The position numbers were made by a program, and so were the translations under genes. Positions 1 to 7,898 of a stretch of 26,206 nucleotides of DNA are shown here, piece after piece. Within the stretch, counting starts at the first letter, position 1. Each line of letters begins with the position of its first letter. The stretch is from contig CABSNK010000024.1 of assembly GCA_902479075.1 (NCBI GenBank), positions 1 to 26,206 of the forward strand. The letters are read 5' to 3'. Origin of the DNA: an uncultured Collinsella sp. (GTDB lineage Bacteria > Actinomycetota > Coriobacteriia > Coriobacteriales > Coriobacteriaceae). Below the pieces are notes generated by a model, which searched no databases, was not told the origin of the DNA, and saw only the letters and a program-made list of their open reading frames with translations.

Positions 1-1925
1 CCGGTGATGCCCATGCCCACGCCGATGTCGGCGCGCTTGATGGACGGGGCGTCGTTGACGCCGTCGCCCGTCATGGCCACGATCTGGTCGCGCGACTTCC
101 AGGCCTCGACGATGCGGGTCTTGTGCTCGGGCTGGACGCGAGCGTACACGCCGTAGTCCTCGATGTGCGCGTCGAGCTCCTCGTCGCTCATGCGATCGAG
201 GTCGGCACCGGTGATGGCATGGCTGCGATCGGTGACGATTCCCAGCTGCTTGGCAATGGCCACGGCGGTGTCGATATGGTCGCCCGTGATCATGACGGTG
301 CGAATACCGGCATCGTGGGCCTCGCGGATGGCGTCGGCGACCTCGGGGCGGACAGGGTCAATCATGCCGGATAGGCCGCAGAAGACCAGGTCGTGCTCGA
401 GCGCAGCGGGGCTGCAGTCGCTCGGGACCTCGGTGTAAGTGCGGCTTGCCAGCGCCAGCATGCGCAGGGCCTCGTCGGCCATGGCCTTGTTGGCGGCCAC
501 GAGCTCGGCGCGACGCTCCTCGGTCAGGGGGACGACCTTTTCGCCCTCGTAGATATGGGTGCACAGACCAATCACCACGTCGGGCGCGCCCTTGGTGTAC
601 TGCTCGTACTCGCCGTCCAGGGTCTCGACGACCACAGACATCATCTTACGGCCCGAGTCGAACGGGGCCTCGCCCACGCGCGGGTGCTCGGCAGTCAGGC
701 CAGTAAGACCAGCCTTGCCGGCATCGTTGACGAGTGCACACTCGGTCGGCTCGCCCACGGCCTCGCCCAGTTCCTCGTCCCACTGGGCATCGGAGCACAG
801 TGCCATACCGGCCAGGAACTTCTCCTTGGGCGCAGCGAGCTCGTGCTTGACGACGGTCATCTTGTTCTGGGTAAGGGTGCCGGTCTTGTCGGAGCAGATG
901 GTCTGCGTGCAGCCAAGGGTCTCGACGGCAGAAAGCTTGCGGATGATCGCCTGGCGCTTGGCCATCTTGGTCACGCCGAGCGAAAGCACGATGGTCACGA
1001 CGGCGACCAGGCCCTCGGGGATGGCGGCGACGGCAAGCGAGACGGCGACCATAAAGGTGTCGAGCAGGGCAGTCGGGTCGGTGAGGACGTTGCCCACGCC
1101 GTGACGGATGATGTCGACGCCAAAGATGACGACGCAGATGACGATAACCATAATGGTAAGGATGCGGCTGAGCTCGGCGAGCTTCACCTGCAGCGGCGTG
1201 AGCTCTTCCTTGGCCTCGGCCAGGGCGCCGGCAATCTTGCCCATCTCGGTGTTCATGCCGGTGCCGACCACGACGGCGCGACCACGGCCGTACACAACGG
1301 TGGAACCCATATAGCACATGTTCTTGCGGTCGCCGAGCGGCACGTCATCGGTGCCCGCGGCGAGCTCGATCACGTTGGCATGCTTCTCGACGGGCACGGA
1401 CTCGCCGGTAAGGGCGGCCTCTTCGATCTTCATCGTAGCGCTCTCGAGCACGCGGCAGTCGGCCGGGACGGAGTCGCCCGCCTCGAGCATGATCACGTCG
1501 CCGGGCACGAGCTCGGCACTCGACAGGTGCACGAGCTTACCGTCGCGCAGCACCTTGGACTGCGCCGCGCTCATCTCCTGCAGGGCCTCGAGGGCTTCTT
1601 CGCTCTTGGCTTCCTGGACCACGCCCAGCACCGAGTTGACGATAACGACGAACATGATAATGACGACATCGGCAAAGTCGGGCTCGCCCTTGACCATGCC
1701 CGTGAGCGCACTGATGACGGCGGCAACGATCAGCATGATGACCATGGGATCGGCCATCTGCTCAAAGAAACGCTTCCACAGCGGCGTCTTCTCGGCTTCC
1801 TCGAGCTTGTTAGGGCCTGTCTTAGCGAGGCGCGACGACGCCTCGTCGTCGCTCAGGCCGAGGTTCTCATCGACACCCTGGTCGCTGAGCACCTCCGCCG
1901 CGGCGGACAGGTATTCCTTTTGCAT
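1..1925 (-). CDS. SERCA-like (P2A) cation-transporting P-type ATPase, C-terminus beyond window
   Basis: Frame open from ATG at 1925 to the left edge, giving about 641 residues of an expected 850-900. It would pump Ca2+ (possibly Mn2+) out of the cytoplasm at the cost of ATP. Visible landmarks in order: an N-terminal cation-ATPase domain (LSDDEASSRLAKTGPNKL), first membrane pair near residues 60-100, actuator motif LTGESVPVEK, the M4 ion-site motif PEGLVAVV, the phosphorylation motif CSDKTGTLT with the phosphorylated Asp at about residue 346 (codon 888-890), then MITGDH and MTGDGVNDAPS at the hinge, close to the window edge. PEGL in M4 and the absence of a heavy-metal CPC motif point to the P2A class; ion choice is inferred. 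The last membrane helices are missing only because the window ends. The start is preceded by AGGAGGGG, which lies in a hairpin (see the leader entry). Confidence 0.93.
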   Translation of the reverse strand, partial: MQKEYLSAAAEVLSDQGVDENLGLSDDEASSRLAKTGPNKLEEAEKTPLWKRFFEQMADPMVIMLIVAAVISALTGMVKGEPDFADVVIIMFVVIVNSVLGVVQEAKSEEALEALQEMSAAQSKVLRDGKLVHLSSAELVPGDVIMLEAGDSVPADCRVLESATMKIEEAALTGESVPVEKHANVIELAAGTDDVPLGDRKNMCYMGSTVVYGRGRAVVVGTGMNTEMGKIAGALAEAKEELTPLQVKLAELSRILTIMVIVICVVIFGVDIIRHGVGNVLTDPTALLDTFMVAVSLAVAAIPEGLVAVVTIVLSLGVTKMAKRQAIIRKLSAVETLGCTQTICSDKTGTLTQNKMTVVKHELAAPKEKFLAGMALCSDAQWDEELGEAVGEPTECALVNDAGKAGLTGLTAEHPRVGEAPFDSGRKMMSVVVETLDGEYEQYTKGAPDVVIGLCTHIYEGEKVVPLTEERRAELVAANKAMADEALRMLALASRTYTEVPSDCSPAALEHDLVFCGLSGMIDPVRPEVADAIREAHDAGIRTVMITGDHIDTAVAIAKQLGIVTDRSHAITGADLDRMSDEELDAHIEDYGVYARVQPEHKTRIVEAWKSRDQIVAMTGDGVNDAPSIKRADIGVGMGIT

Positions 1926-1989
1926 ATAGAGTCCCCTCCTGGGATTCGGGCCACTCAGCAGATTGATGCCCGATCATAATTCCCAGGAG
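1923..1989 (-). promoter_or_regulatory. Leader hairpin sequestering the Shine-Dalgarno of the cation ATPase
   Basis: In the minus-strand RNA, CUCCUGGGA (1989-1981) pairs perfectly with UCCCAGGAG (1944-1936), and inside it UCGGGC (1973-1968) pairs with GCCCGA (1951-1946), leaving an asymmetric internal loop and a 16-nt apical loop. The 3' arm contains the AGGAG ribosome-binding site, so the fold would block initiation. No known riboswitch consensus was recognised (the yybP-ykoY GGGGAGUA signature was not found). Function is inferred. Confidence 0.6.
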
Positions 1990-2043
1990 AAGGGCAAGGG
2001 CTCATCAAGGCTGCCGTGCTGAGCGGCAGTTGATAGTGGAGCT

Positions 2044-2073
2044 ATGGTACCCCAAAGCAACGCGTCTAGCCAA
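2044..2073 (-). promoter_or_regulatory. Possible promoter of the cation ATPase gene
   Basis: On the minus strand TTGGCT (2073-2068), an 18-bp spacer, then TACCAT (2049-2044). Each box matches consensus at only four of six positions. It would give a leader of about 110 nt containing the hairpin above. Weak call. Confidence 0.3.
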
Positions 2074-2272
2074 AACAATCCATTTGGAAATATGGTCCAT
2101 AAGCAACGGTGCAGGCCGTGTGATGCTCAACATTGATAAAACGTTTTTTCTTCGGCGCATCATCAAACTGAAATATCGCCCAGATAGCAGCGGTTAGAAC
2201 GGTTGGTAAAGTTTTTGCATATACCGTTTTTCCGCAAAAAATGAACTTCTAATTCGGCATACGGTCGATTTT

Positions 2273-2303
2273 TTGGGGTATTCGGTCGCCATTTCGTTAT
2301 AAT
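2273..2303 (+). promoter_or_regulatory. Probable pyk promoter
   Basis: A perfect -10 hexamer TATAAT lies at 2298-2303. The best -35 is TTGGGG at 2273-2278 with a long 19-bp spacer, so the -35 is uncertain and activator help is possible. The transcript would start about 55 nt before the pyk ATG. Confidence 0.55.
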
Positions 2304-2366
2304 CAACTCAGTTTTATTTCTTATGGTTTATCTATCAGCGCAAGACGATGTCAGATGGAGGTCTGA

Positions 2367-3827
2367 ATGTACAAGCGCACTAAGATTGTATGCACCATGG
2401 GTCCCGCCTGCGATAGCGACGAGACCATCCGCGAGATGATCAAGGCGGGCATGAACGTCGCCCGTTTTAACTTCTCGCACGGCTCCTACGACGAGCACCA
2501 CGGTCGCATCGAGCGCGTCCGTCGTATTTCCAAGGAGCTCGGTATGCCCGTCGGCATCCTGCTCGACACCAAGGGCCCCGAGGTCCGCACCGGCCTTCTG
2601 GTCGATGGCAAGAAGGTTGCCGTCAAGACCGGCGACAAGATCGTCGTCACCGCTCAGCCCACGACCGAGGATTTCCACGGCACCGCTGAGCACATCTCCC
2701 TCGACTACCTGGCTCTGCCCTCCGAGGTCGAGAAGGGCTCCCTCATCCTGATCGATGACGGCCTGGTTGCCCTCGAGGTCGAGTCCGTCGACGGCCAGGA
2801 CATGACCTGCGTCGTCAAGAACGACGGCCTGATCGGCGAGCGCAAGGGCGTCAACATGCCCAACGTCAACATCTCGCTGCCCGCTATCACCGAGCGCGAT
2901 CGTCAGGACATCCTCTTTGGCCTGACCGAGAACATCGACTACATCGCCGCTTCCTTCATCCGTGACGGCGAGTCCGTCCGCGGCATCCGCGAGCTTTGCC
3001 GCGAGAACGGTGGCGAGCACGTGACGATCTTCCCGAAGATCGAGTGCGCCCTGGGCGTCGAGAACTTCGACGAGATCCTCGAGGCTTCCGACGGCATCAT
3101 GGTTGCCCGTGGCGACCTGGGCATCGAGATCAAGCCCGAGCTCGTTCCGCACATCCAGAAGGAGATCATCGCCAAGTGCAACGCGGCCTACAAGCCCGTC
3201 ATCACCGCTACGCAGATGCTCGACTCCATGCAGCAGAACCCGCGCCCGACGCGCGCCGAGGTTGCCGACGTTGCTAACGCCATTTATGACGGCACCGACG
3301 CCGTCATGCTGTCCGGCGAGTCCGCTGCCGGTAAGTACCCGGTTGAGGCCGTCAAGATGCAGGCCAGCATTGCTCTCGAGACCGAGAAGTACCTCCCGGC
3401 TCACGCTCCGCTCGAGGTTCCGGCCGATGCCCACGGCACCCGTGTTGTCAACAACGTTGTGGGTATGTCCGCTGTGAACATGGCTACCACCGTTGGCGCC
3501 AAGTGCATCACCGTGCCGACGACCACCGGCCGCACCGCTCGCCTGATCTCGCACTTCCGTCCCAACATGCCGATCTGCGCGTTCTCCCGCCACGAGTGGG
3601 CCGTCCAGCAGATGATCATGTACTGGGGCGTTATCCCGCACCAGGCCGAGATTACCCAGGGCACCGTCAACGGCACGATCGTCAAGGCGATCGAGACTGC
3701 TAAGGAGCTCGGCTACGTCGAGGCCGGAGACCTGACCGTCGCTACCGCCGGCGATCCCCGCATGAGCGTCCAGCTCGAGGACAAGGTCTCCTCGACCAAC
3801 GTTGCTTACGTCGCTCAGGTGCGCTAA
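2367..3827 (+). CDS. pyk: Pyruvate kinase
   Basis: 486 residues; converts phosphoenolpyruvate and ADP to pyruvate and ATP, the last step of glycolysis, in the cytoplasm. The N-terminus (KRTKIVCTMGPACDS) is the classic start of the barrel domain. Further motifs are ARFNFSHG, LDTKGPEVRTG, the B-domain region after about residue 70, FPKIEC with the catalytic Lys, MVARGDLGIEI, and DGTDAVMLSGESAAGKYPVEAV. The C-terminal allosteric domain (about 350-486) is present, and there is no extra PEP-utilising domain, so the length is normal for the short bacterial form. GGAGGT precedes the ATG by four bases. It is monocistronic, with its own promoter and a strong terminator directly after the stop. Confidence 0.98.
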   Translation: MYKRTKIVCTMGPACDSDETIREMIKAGMNVARFNFSHGSYDEHHGRIERVRRISKELGMPVGILLDTKGPEVRTGLLVDGKKVAVKTGDKIVVTAQPTTEDFHGTAEHISLDYLALPSEVEKGSLILIDDGLVALEVESVDGQDMTCVVKNDGLIGERKGVNMPNVNISLPAITERDRQDILFGLTENIDYIAASFIRDGESVRGIRELCRENGGEHVTIFPKIECALGVENFDEILEASDGIMVARGDLGIEIKPELVPHIQKEIIAKCNAAYKPVITATQMLDSMQQNPRPTRAEVADVANAIYDGTDAVMLSGESAAGKYPVEAVKMQASIALETEKYLPAHAPLEVPADAHGTRVVNNVVGMSAVNMATTVGAKCITVPTTTGRTARLISHFRPNMPICAFSRHEWAVQQMIMYWGVIPHQAEITQGTVNGTIVKAIETAKELGYVEAGDLTVATAGDPRMSVQLEDKVSSTNVAYVAQVR

Positions 3828-3855
3828 AACGCACTTGCAAGCACACTTGCATTGC

Positions 3856-3893
3856 AAAGGGCCCGGAAGGCATTGCCTTCCGGGCCCTTTTTC
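3856..3893 (+). terminator. Rho-independent terminator of pyk
   Basis: A perfect 16-bp stem (3856-3871 with 3875-3890) closes a 3-nt loop ATT; the core is GGGCCCGGAAGGC. The run CCCTTTTTCT follows. It starts 28 bp after the pyk stop. The A-rich left flank could let it act on the other strand too. Confidence 0.95.
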
Positions 3894-4244
3894 TGTGCCA
3901 ATGCCGGCGCACGGCAAAACACGCACTCATTTCTTTACCAAAAGCGCGAAATCCACCCTTCGAGGCCCAAAAATAAAGTCCCAAGCGCTAAAAGTGTTCG
4001 CCCGGTGGCAAACCCACACCTTAACCGACACTGCTAAATCGTTTTAGCAAGAGTCAGATCGACCTGGTTTTCGGAAGTGCGGGGAAAAATTGCTTACCTC
4101 CGAGTACAAGCCCTTTTATTTCAACAAAACCCCTGATAAAGTTGGCTCAAATACCGCTTGTGCTTTGCCTGTTTGTCTTTTTCCCCGCACTTCCGAAACC
4201 GATAGCTTTTCTAGCCCAAACTACGCTCAAACGATCGGATCGCT
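3894..4244. other. Intergenic region with inverted repeats
   Basis: Between the pyk terminator and the next gene. It holds a small perfect hairpin TGCTAAA-TCGT-TTTAGCA (4032-4049) and a 21-bp inverted repeat (next entry). Short ORFs across it have no recognisable product and look fortuitous. Confidence 0.6.
4069..4198. repeat. 21-bp perfect inverted repeat, arms 88 bp apart
   Basis: The left arm 4069-4089 (core CGGAAGTGCGGGGAAAAA) is exactly complementary to the right arm 4178-4198 (core TTTTTCCCCGCACTTCCG). The flanks add GG and CC outside, with one extra T on the left. The spacer is AT-rich and has no gene. It could be a transposon-derived element, a long RNA hairpin before the next gene, or paired protein-binding sites. 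Confidence 0.85.
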
Positions 4245-5318
4245 ATGTCATTTCTTGCCTGCGGACCCACGGCTTTTCAGTACTATCGCATCCCGCCCCA
4301 GATACTGGGACTCTATCCGGCAATCCTGCCGCCCGACCATGACCATCGCTTGGTACACTACTCAAAACAACCAGTATTTAAAGACTTGCTCGGCACACCA
4401 GTTTGGAGATTCGTGGGCGAAAGAAAACAGCGCGCGAACGGAAAGCTATTTCATAGCCGTCTGCTAACCCAAGAGCCGCCTCCTGGGTCGTTTAGGCAGA
4501 CTGAGCATGGGTTTGATGTCACTTCACCGGAGTTCACGCTGCTCAGCCTTGCCACGCAGGTCTCACGCAGCCAGTTACTCATGGCTTGCTACGAGATGTG
4601 CGGCTCCTTTGCAGTGTTTAAGCCCTGCGAGCGAACGCAACAACAACTCGATGAAGCTATTTCGCTTAAGCTCATTCCGCCCAGCTGCGGCTGGGAGCGA
4701 GCTAACGACACCAAGGGCAATGACACCAACTTGTGGAAGCGCACGCCGCTTCTTACCGCAGCGGATATCGCCGCGTTCGCCAAGCAGGCCGCAGGCCTGC
4801 GCGGCGTTAAGCAGCTCCGCTGGGCCGCCGAACGCATGACAGGACAGACCGCCTCGCCCTTTGAAGTCCAGACGTCAATTCTCATCTCGCTCCCCCGCGA
4901 TGAGGGCGGTCTGGGCATCGACATCACCAATAACGCGCGCATCCCGCTCAGCGAAGCCGCGCGTTCGCTGTATGACAAAACCTGCTGCTACGCCGATATC
5001 CTCATCGAAAGCGCCACCGACAGCATGGGCGTCATCCTTGAATGCCAAGGCCGCTCCGCCCACGACAGCGAAGCCGCGAGCCTCTCCGATGCCGAGCGCG
5101 CCACCGCACTCACAAGCATGGGCTACGACGTCATCCAAATTACCTATGACCAGATCAAGGAGAAGAAGAGCTTCAACCACATAGCCGAGCTCATCCATAA
5201 AAAGGCTGGGCTTCCCTACACCCCAAAGACTAAACAGGAGCGCACTGCCGAAGATGCCCTGCGGCAAGAGCTACTTGTCGATTGGGTTGAGCTATTCACT
5301 GCCGGGCCGGCCAGCTAG
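4245..5318 (+). CDS. AbiEi-antitoxin/DUF559-like hypothetical protein, nuclease-fold candidate
   Basis: 357 residues, no signal peptide or membrane segment. I do not recognise a characterised family. The start (FQYYRIPPQILGLYP), the block SPEFTLLSLATQ (94-105) and SPFEVQTSILISLPRDEGGLGI (204-225) resemble lineage-specific coriobacterial proteins that I recall being loosely tied to AbiEi-type or DUF559 annotation. The C-terminal part has Asp251 (CCYADILIE), then ILECQGRSAHD (264-274), then YDVIQITYDQI (294-304). This has the order of a PD-(D/E)xK core, D...ExQ, where the usual Lys is Gln, with a final strand as in very-short-patch-repair-like enzymes. Nuclease activity is therefore inferred and may be lost. 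The ATG at 4245 has only a weak Shine-Dalgarno, so the start is less sure than the frame. It has a large inverted repeat upstream and converges on the next gene. Confidence 0.7.
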   Translation: MSFLACGPTAFQYYRIPPQILGLYPAILPPDHDHRLVHYSKQPVFKDLLGTPVWRFVGERKQRANGKLFHSRLLTQEPPPGSFRQTEHGFDVTSPEFTLLSLATQVSRSQLLMACYEMCGSFAVFKPCERTQQQLDEAISLKLIPPSCGWERANDTKGNDTNLWKRTPLLTAADIAAFAKQAAGLRGVKQLRWAAERMTGQTASPFEVQTSILISLPRDEGGLGIDITNNARIPLSEAARSLYDKTCCYADILIESATDSMGVILECQGRSAHDSEAASLSDAERATALTSMGYDVIQITYDQIKEKKSFNHIAELIHKKAGLPYTPKTKQERTAEDALRQELLVDWVELFTAGPAS

Positions 5319-6163
5319 CAGCTAGCAATCAGGGGCAGCGCAGACACATCGGGCGATTCGACACGGGCGGCAAAACCCGCCTCGGTTAGCTCGACGACCT
5401 CGGTAAACGTTGCATCGAAAAACTCCTCGGTTAGCAAGCGATACGGCGGATGATCGGGCTCGCCGGGGTTTTCGCGTACAATCTCGTGCATAACGCCGAT
5501 GGTCTTGAGCACATACTCCTTATGGATGGGATACTGACCAAAACGCGTCGCCGCAGTATAGAGGCGATCGGTCGCGCGCGGAATCGAAACAATGCTGAGC
5601 GTCTTGCCAAACCAGTCAAAGTCGCCTTGCTTTTTAATGCGGAATTCCTCGCACGGCTTGCCGCCGTGCGCCTCCAGGTACTGGTTCACGCGGGTATTCC
5701 ACACAGTATCGGCCACAAGGTGAGACCAAACGCCCAGCGTCAGATCGAGCAGCGACTGCGCCACGTCATCGGGCGCGAGCGAAAACTCACAGGCGCCGGG
5801 ACCGGCAACCGGCTCGGCGTTCTTGTAACGTTGGGGATAATGCACCCGATTGAGTCGCTCGCGTTCCTCGACAATCGAGGTGGCCTCAGCAGGTTCGCCC
5901 GCGGGTGCGCCTTTGAGCAACGGTGCCACATAGGTATCCCAGAACTCATGCTCACGAGGCTTGGGGATAGGCTCGGGCTTTGCAAAGTGCGTAATGCGGT
6001 ACGGGATGGGATCGGCGATGCCAGGGACCATATAGCCCACGAAGATATCCGGAACCACGCAGCCAAACAAAAAGGCATTGCGGTCGCGCACGCTATTGGC
6101 AAGCGCACCGGTGCGCTCCAGCAAACGCTCCGTCTGAGCGATATGAATGTTCCAGCTTGGCAT
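5315..6163 (-). CDS. Zinc-dependent phospholipase C-family protein
   Basis: About 282 residues. The pattern fits the zinc-dependent phospholipase C / S1-P1 superfamily: WNIHIAQ at the N-terminus, FLFGCVVPDIFVGY with Asp39, HFAKPEPIPKP with His59, and LGVWSHLVADTVWNT with His148 and Asp152, the usual metal-ligand spacing H-x3-D. No signal peptide is seen, so an intracellular hydrolase is more likely than a secreted toxin; the substrate is unknown. An in-frame ATG at 6175 exists, but GGGGGTGG sits seven bases before the ATG at 6163, so the latter is chosen. The stop overlaps the stop of the convergent gene in a shared CTAG. Confidence 0.7.
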   Translation of the reverse strand: MPSWNIHIAQTERLLERTGALANSVRDRNAFLFGCVVPDIFVGYMVPGIADPIPYRITHFAKPEPIPKPREHEFWDTYVAPLLKGAPAGEPAEATSIVEERERLNRVHYPQRYKNAEPVAGPGACEFSLAPDDVAQSLLDLTLGVWSHLVADTVWNTRVNQYLEAHGGKPCEEFRIKKQGDFDWFGKTLSIVSIPRATDRLYTAATRFGQYPIHKEYVLKTIGVMHEIVRENPGEPDHPPYRLLTEEFFDATFTEVVELTEAGFAARVESPDVSALPLIASC

Positions 6164-6206
6164 AGCCACCCCCATAAAAACCTGGATAACTATACCATCA
6201 CGGCAA

Positions 6207-6222
6207 AGCCGCGCGGGCGGCT
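6207..6222 (-). other. Small hairpin after cbiO
   Basis: AGCCGC and GCGGCT (6207-6212, 6217-6222) form a 6-bp stem with a 4-nt loop about 20 bp past the cbiO stop. It has no T-run, so it is only a weak terminator candidate. Confidence 0.25.
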
Positions 6223-6242
6223 ACGCACGCTCTACGCAGCAA

Positions 6243-7013
6243 CTAATCCGCAGCGCCGCTCTCGGTTCCATACGACGACACCGGCGCCTCAACCACATGG
6301 TGATATCGATCGATATAGATGGCGCGGGCACCCAGGCGCCGCACCAAATCCTGATGGTGTGTGCTCATCAAGACCGTCTTGCCGGCAGCAACATAGGCCA
6401 GTAGAAAGTTGACCACGATGTCGCACGAGTCCTCGTCAAGTCCGTTGGTGGGCTCGTCAAGCACCAGGATATCCGGGTTCATCGACACCACCGCAGCCAG
6501 CGCAACGCGCTTCTTTTGCCCGCCCGAGAGCTGATAGGGAGAGACGTCGGCAAGATCGGCAACCTGGAACAGCTCCATGGCATCGCGGACGCGGCGCTCG
6601 AGCTCGTCTGCCGGCAGCCCCATTTGAGCCGGGCCAAACGCGACTTCCTCGCCGACCGTGGCACAAAAGAGCTGCGCATCGGCGTTTTGGAACACAAAGC
6701 CCACGCGCTGATGGAACCGCTGGGCCGTCGCGGAATCCTTGAGATATGCGGCATCGACCGCATACCCGTCGAACAGGTACGCACCCGCGTCCGCAAGCTC
6801 AAGGCCGTTGATAAGACGCATGATCGTCGTCTTGCCGCAGCCGTTAGGACCAAGCAGAGCAACGAGCTCCCCACGGTTCACCTGCAATGAAACGCCGTCG
6901 ACCACCGTATGACCCGCATAGGAAAACACCACGTCGCGAAACTCGATGAGCGGCGTGACCTCGGCGCCGGCAACACCGCTCACACCCATCGCGTTATTCG
7001 TATCGTTTGCCAA
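6243..7013 (-). CDS. cbiO: ECF-type nickel/cobalt transporter ATP-binding protein (CbiO/NikO)
   Basis: 256 residues. Cytoplasmic ATPase that powers the metal uptake system with the two upstream gene products. Walker A GPNGCGKTT is at residues 55-63, the Q-loop is in VFQNADAQLF, the signature is LSGGQKKRVALA, Walker B is ILVLDEPTNGLD, and the H-loop is STHH. The text around Walker A and the QNADAQLF segment are typical of CbiO/EcfA proteins. The first codon is TTG at 7013, with GGAAGGG upstream; an in-frame ATG at 6989 is the alternative and would remove a non-conserved leader. It is the third gene of the operon, 44 bp after cbiQ. Choice of nickel over cobalt rests on the operon's operator. 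Confidence 0.93.
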   Translation of the reverse strand: MANDTNNAMGVSGVAGAEVTPLIEFRDVVFSYAGHTVVDGVSLQVNRGELVALLGPNGCGKTTIMRLINGLELADAGAYLFDGYAVDAAYLKDSATAQRFHQRVGFVFQNADAQLFCATVGEEVAFGPAQMGLPADELERRVRDAMELFQVADLADVSPYQLSGGQKKRVALAAVVSMNPDILVLDEPTNGLDEDSCDIVVNFLLAYVAAGKTVLMSTHHQDLVRRLGARAIYIDRYHHVVEAPVSSYGTESGAAD

Positions 7014-7057
7014 AACGTCGCCCTTCCCTACTCACATCGACGGTTCGACCGTCCGCG

Positions 7058-7894
7058 CTACAACATCGCGCACAACACGGCGAGCAACGTCACAACGGCC
7101 GCGTAAGCCGCATCGCGCCAGCCAAAGCCGCTCCGTGCAGGCGCCGGATACACGCCGGCGAAGCCGCGGCACAGCATGGCCTCGTCCATCGCGCGGCTGC
7201 ATTCCATCGCCTTGATAAACGTCATGCCCATGATACCCGCCAGCGAGTCGGTGCGCGAAAAACCCGCAGGCGCGGAACCGACGCTGCGCAGCATGACTGA
7301 TTCGCACAGATCGTGCGCCGTGCGGCCCAGCACCTCAACGTGCTTGAGCGCCATATCAAAGGTAAAGATAACCTCGTCGGGTAGATGCAGCATCTTGAGC
7401 GCAGCCGACATGCGGCTCCACGTGAGGGTCCACGAAACGCCCAGCACCAGTGACACATTAATGAAGGTCTTGAGCGCGATCTTGAGCATGGCGCCCGTGG
7501 CAGAAGCACCCAGCAGCAGAGCAGGCAGTGCCAGAACCACGGCAAACCCCGCGGCAGCCAATGCCGGCACAAAAGTCGCCCGCAGCCCGCGCACCGGGCG
7601 CACCGCGACCAGCACCAACACGATAGCCGCCATCAACATGAGGTACAGCGGGCTTTGCGTCAGACACACGCACAGGACGCAAACGAACATCCCCACCAGA
7701 CGCACCGGAGCCGAAACGCAAGAAAGGGCGCGGTCGACCATCGACCCGCCCTCGTGCGCACCTCCACCCAGGCGAACCCGCTCAAGCAGGCTCGCCAGGT
7801 GCAGGACATTCTTTTGCATCACACGATGCCGAGCCCCCGCGGGCTCGTATCGCTCCTCGGCCGCAAGCCAGCTAGGCAGCTCGACCATTTGCAT
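7058..7894 (-). CDS. cbiQ: ECF-type nickel/cobalt transporter transmembrane protein (CbiQ/NikQ)
   Basis: 278 residues. This is the scaffold T-component that couples ATP hydrolysis by CbiO to the substrate-binding permease. Hydrophobic segments are visible at about residues 62-110, 110-150 and at the C-terminus (AAYAAVVTLLAVLCAML). The segment ECSRAMDEAMLCRGFAG matches the conserved A...A...RG coupling motif of the family. The ATG at 7894 lies four bases after the cbiM stop, with AAGGA inside the end of cbiM, so the two are translationally linked. Its N-terminal 50 residues are polar and rich in Arg and Glu. Confidence 0.9.
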   Translation of the reverse strand: MQMVELPSWLAAEERYEPAGARHRVMQKNVLHLASLLERVRLGGGAHEGGSMVDRALSCVSAPVRLVGMFVCVLCVCLTQSPLYLMLMAAIVLVLVAVRPVRGLRATFVPALAAAGFAVVLALPALLLGASATGAMLKIALKTFINVSLVLGVSWTLTWSRMSAALKMLHLPDEVIFTFDMALKHVEVLGRTAHDLCESVMLRSVGSAPAGFSRTDSLAGIMGMTFIKAMECSRAMDEAMLCRGFAGVYPAPARSGFGWRDAAYAAVVTLLAVLCAML

Positions 7895-7898
7895 GCGC

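Larger units (their letters stand above)
1926..2366. other. Divergent intergenic region between cation ATPase and pyk
   Basis: This 441-bp AT-richer stretch separates two divergent genes. It holds the ATPase leader hairpin, a small hairpin CTGCCG/CGGCAG (2011-2029), the pyk promoter and an imperfect direct repeat in front of it (2256-2288). No convincing ORF is seen. Confidence 0.7.

Noticed and set aside
393..1979. A 528-residue plus-strand frame antisense to the cation ATPase
   Set aside because: It is the mirror of a clear P-type ATPase; its Asp/Gly/His-rich text is what antisense GC-rich coding DNA gives.
2011..2029. Hairpin CTGCCG/CGGCAG as a terminator
   Set aside because: Only a 6-bp stem with no T-run, lying between divergent genes.
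2328..3926. A 532-residue minus-strand frame over pyk
   Set aside because: Antisense shadow; pyk is unambiguous, and the frame runs through the terminator.
4090..4467. Overlapping short plus-strand frames before the 4245 gene
   Set aside because: They run across the inverted repeat and into the real gene in another frame, with no recognisable domain.
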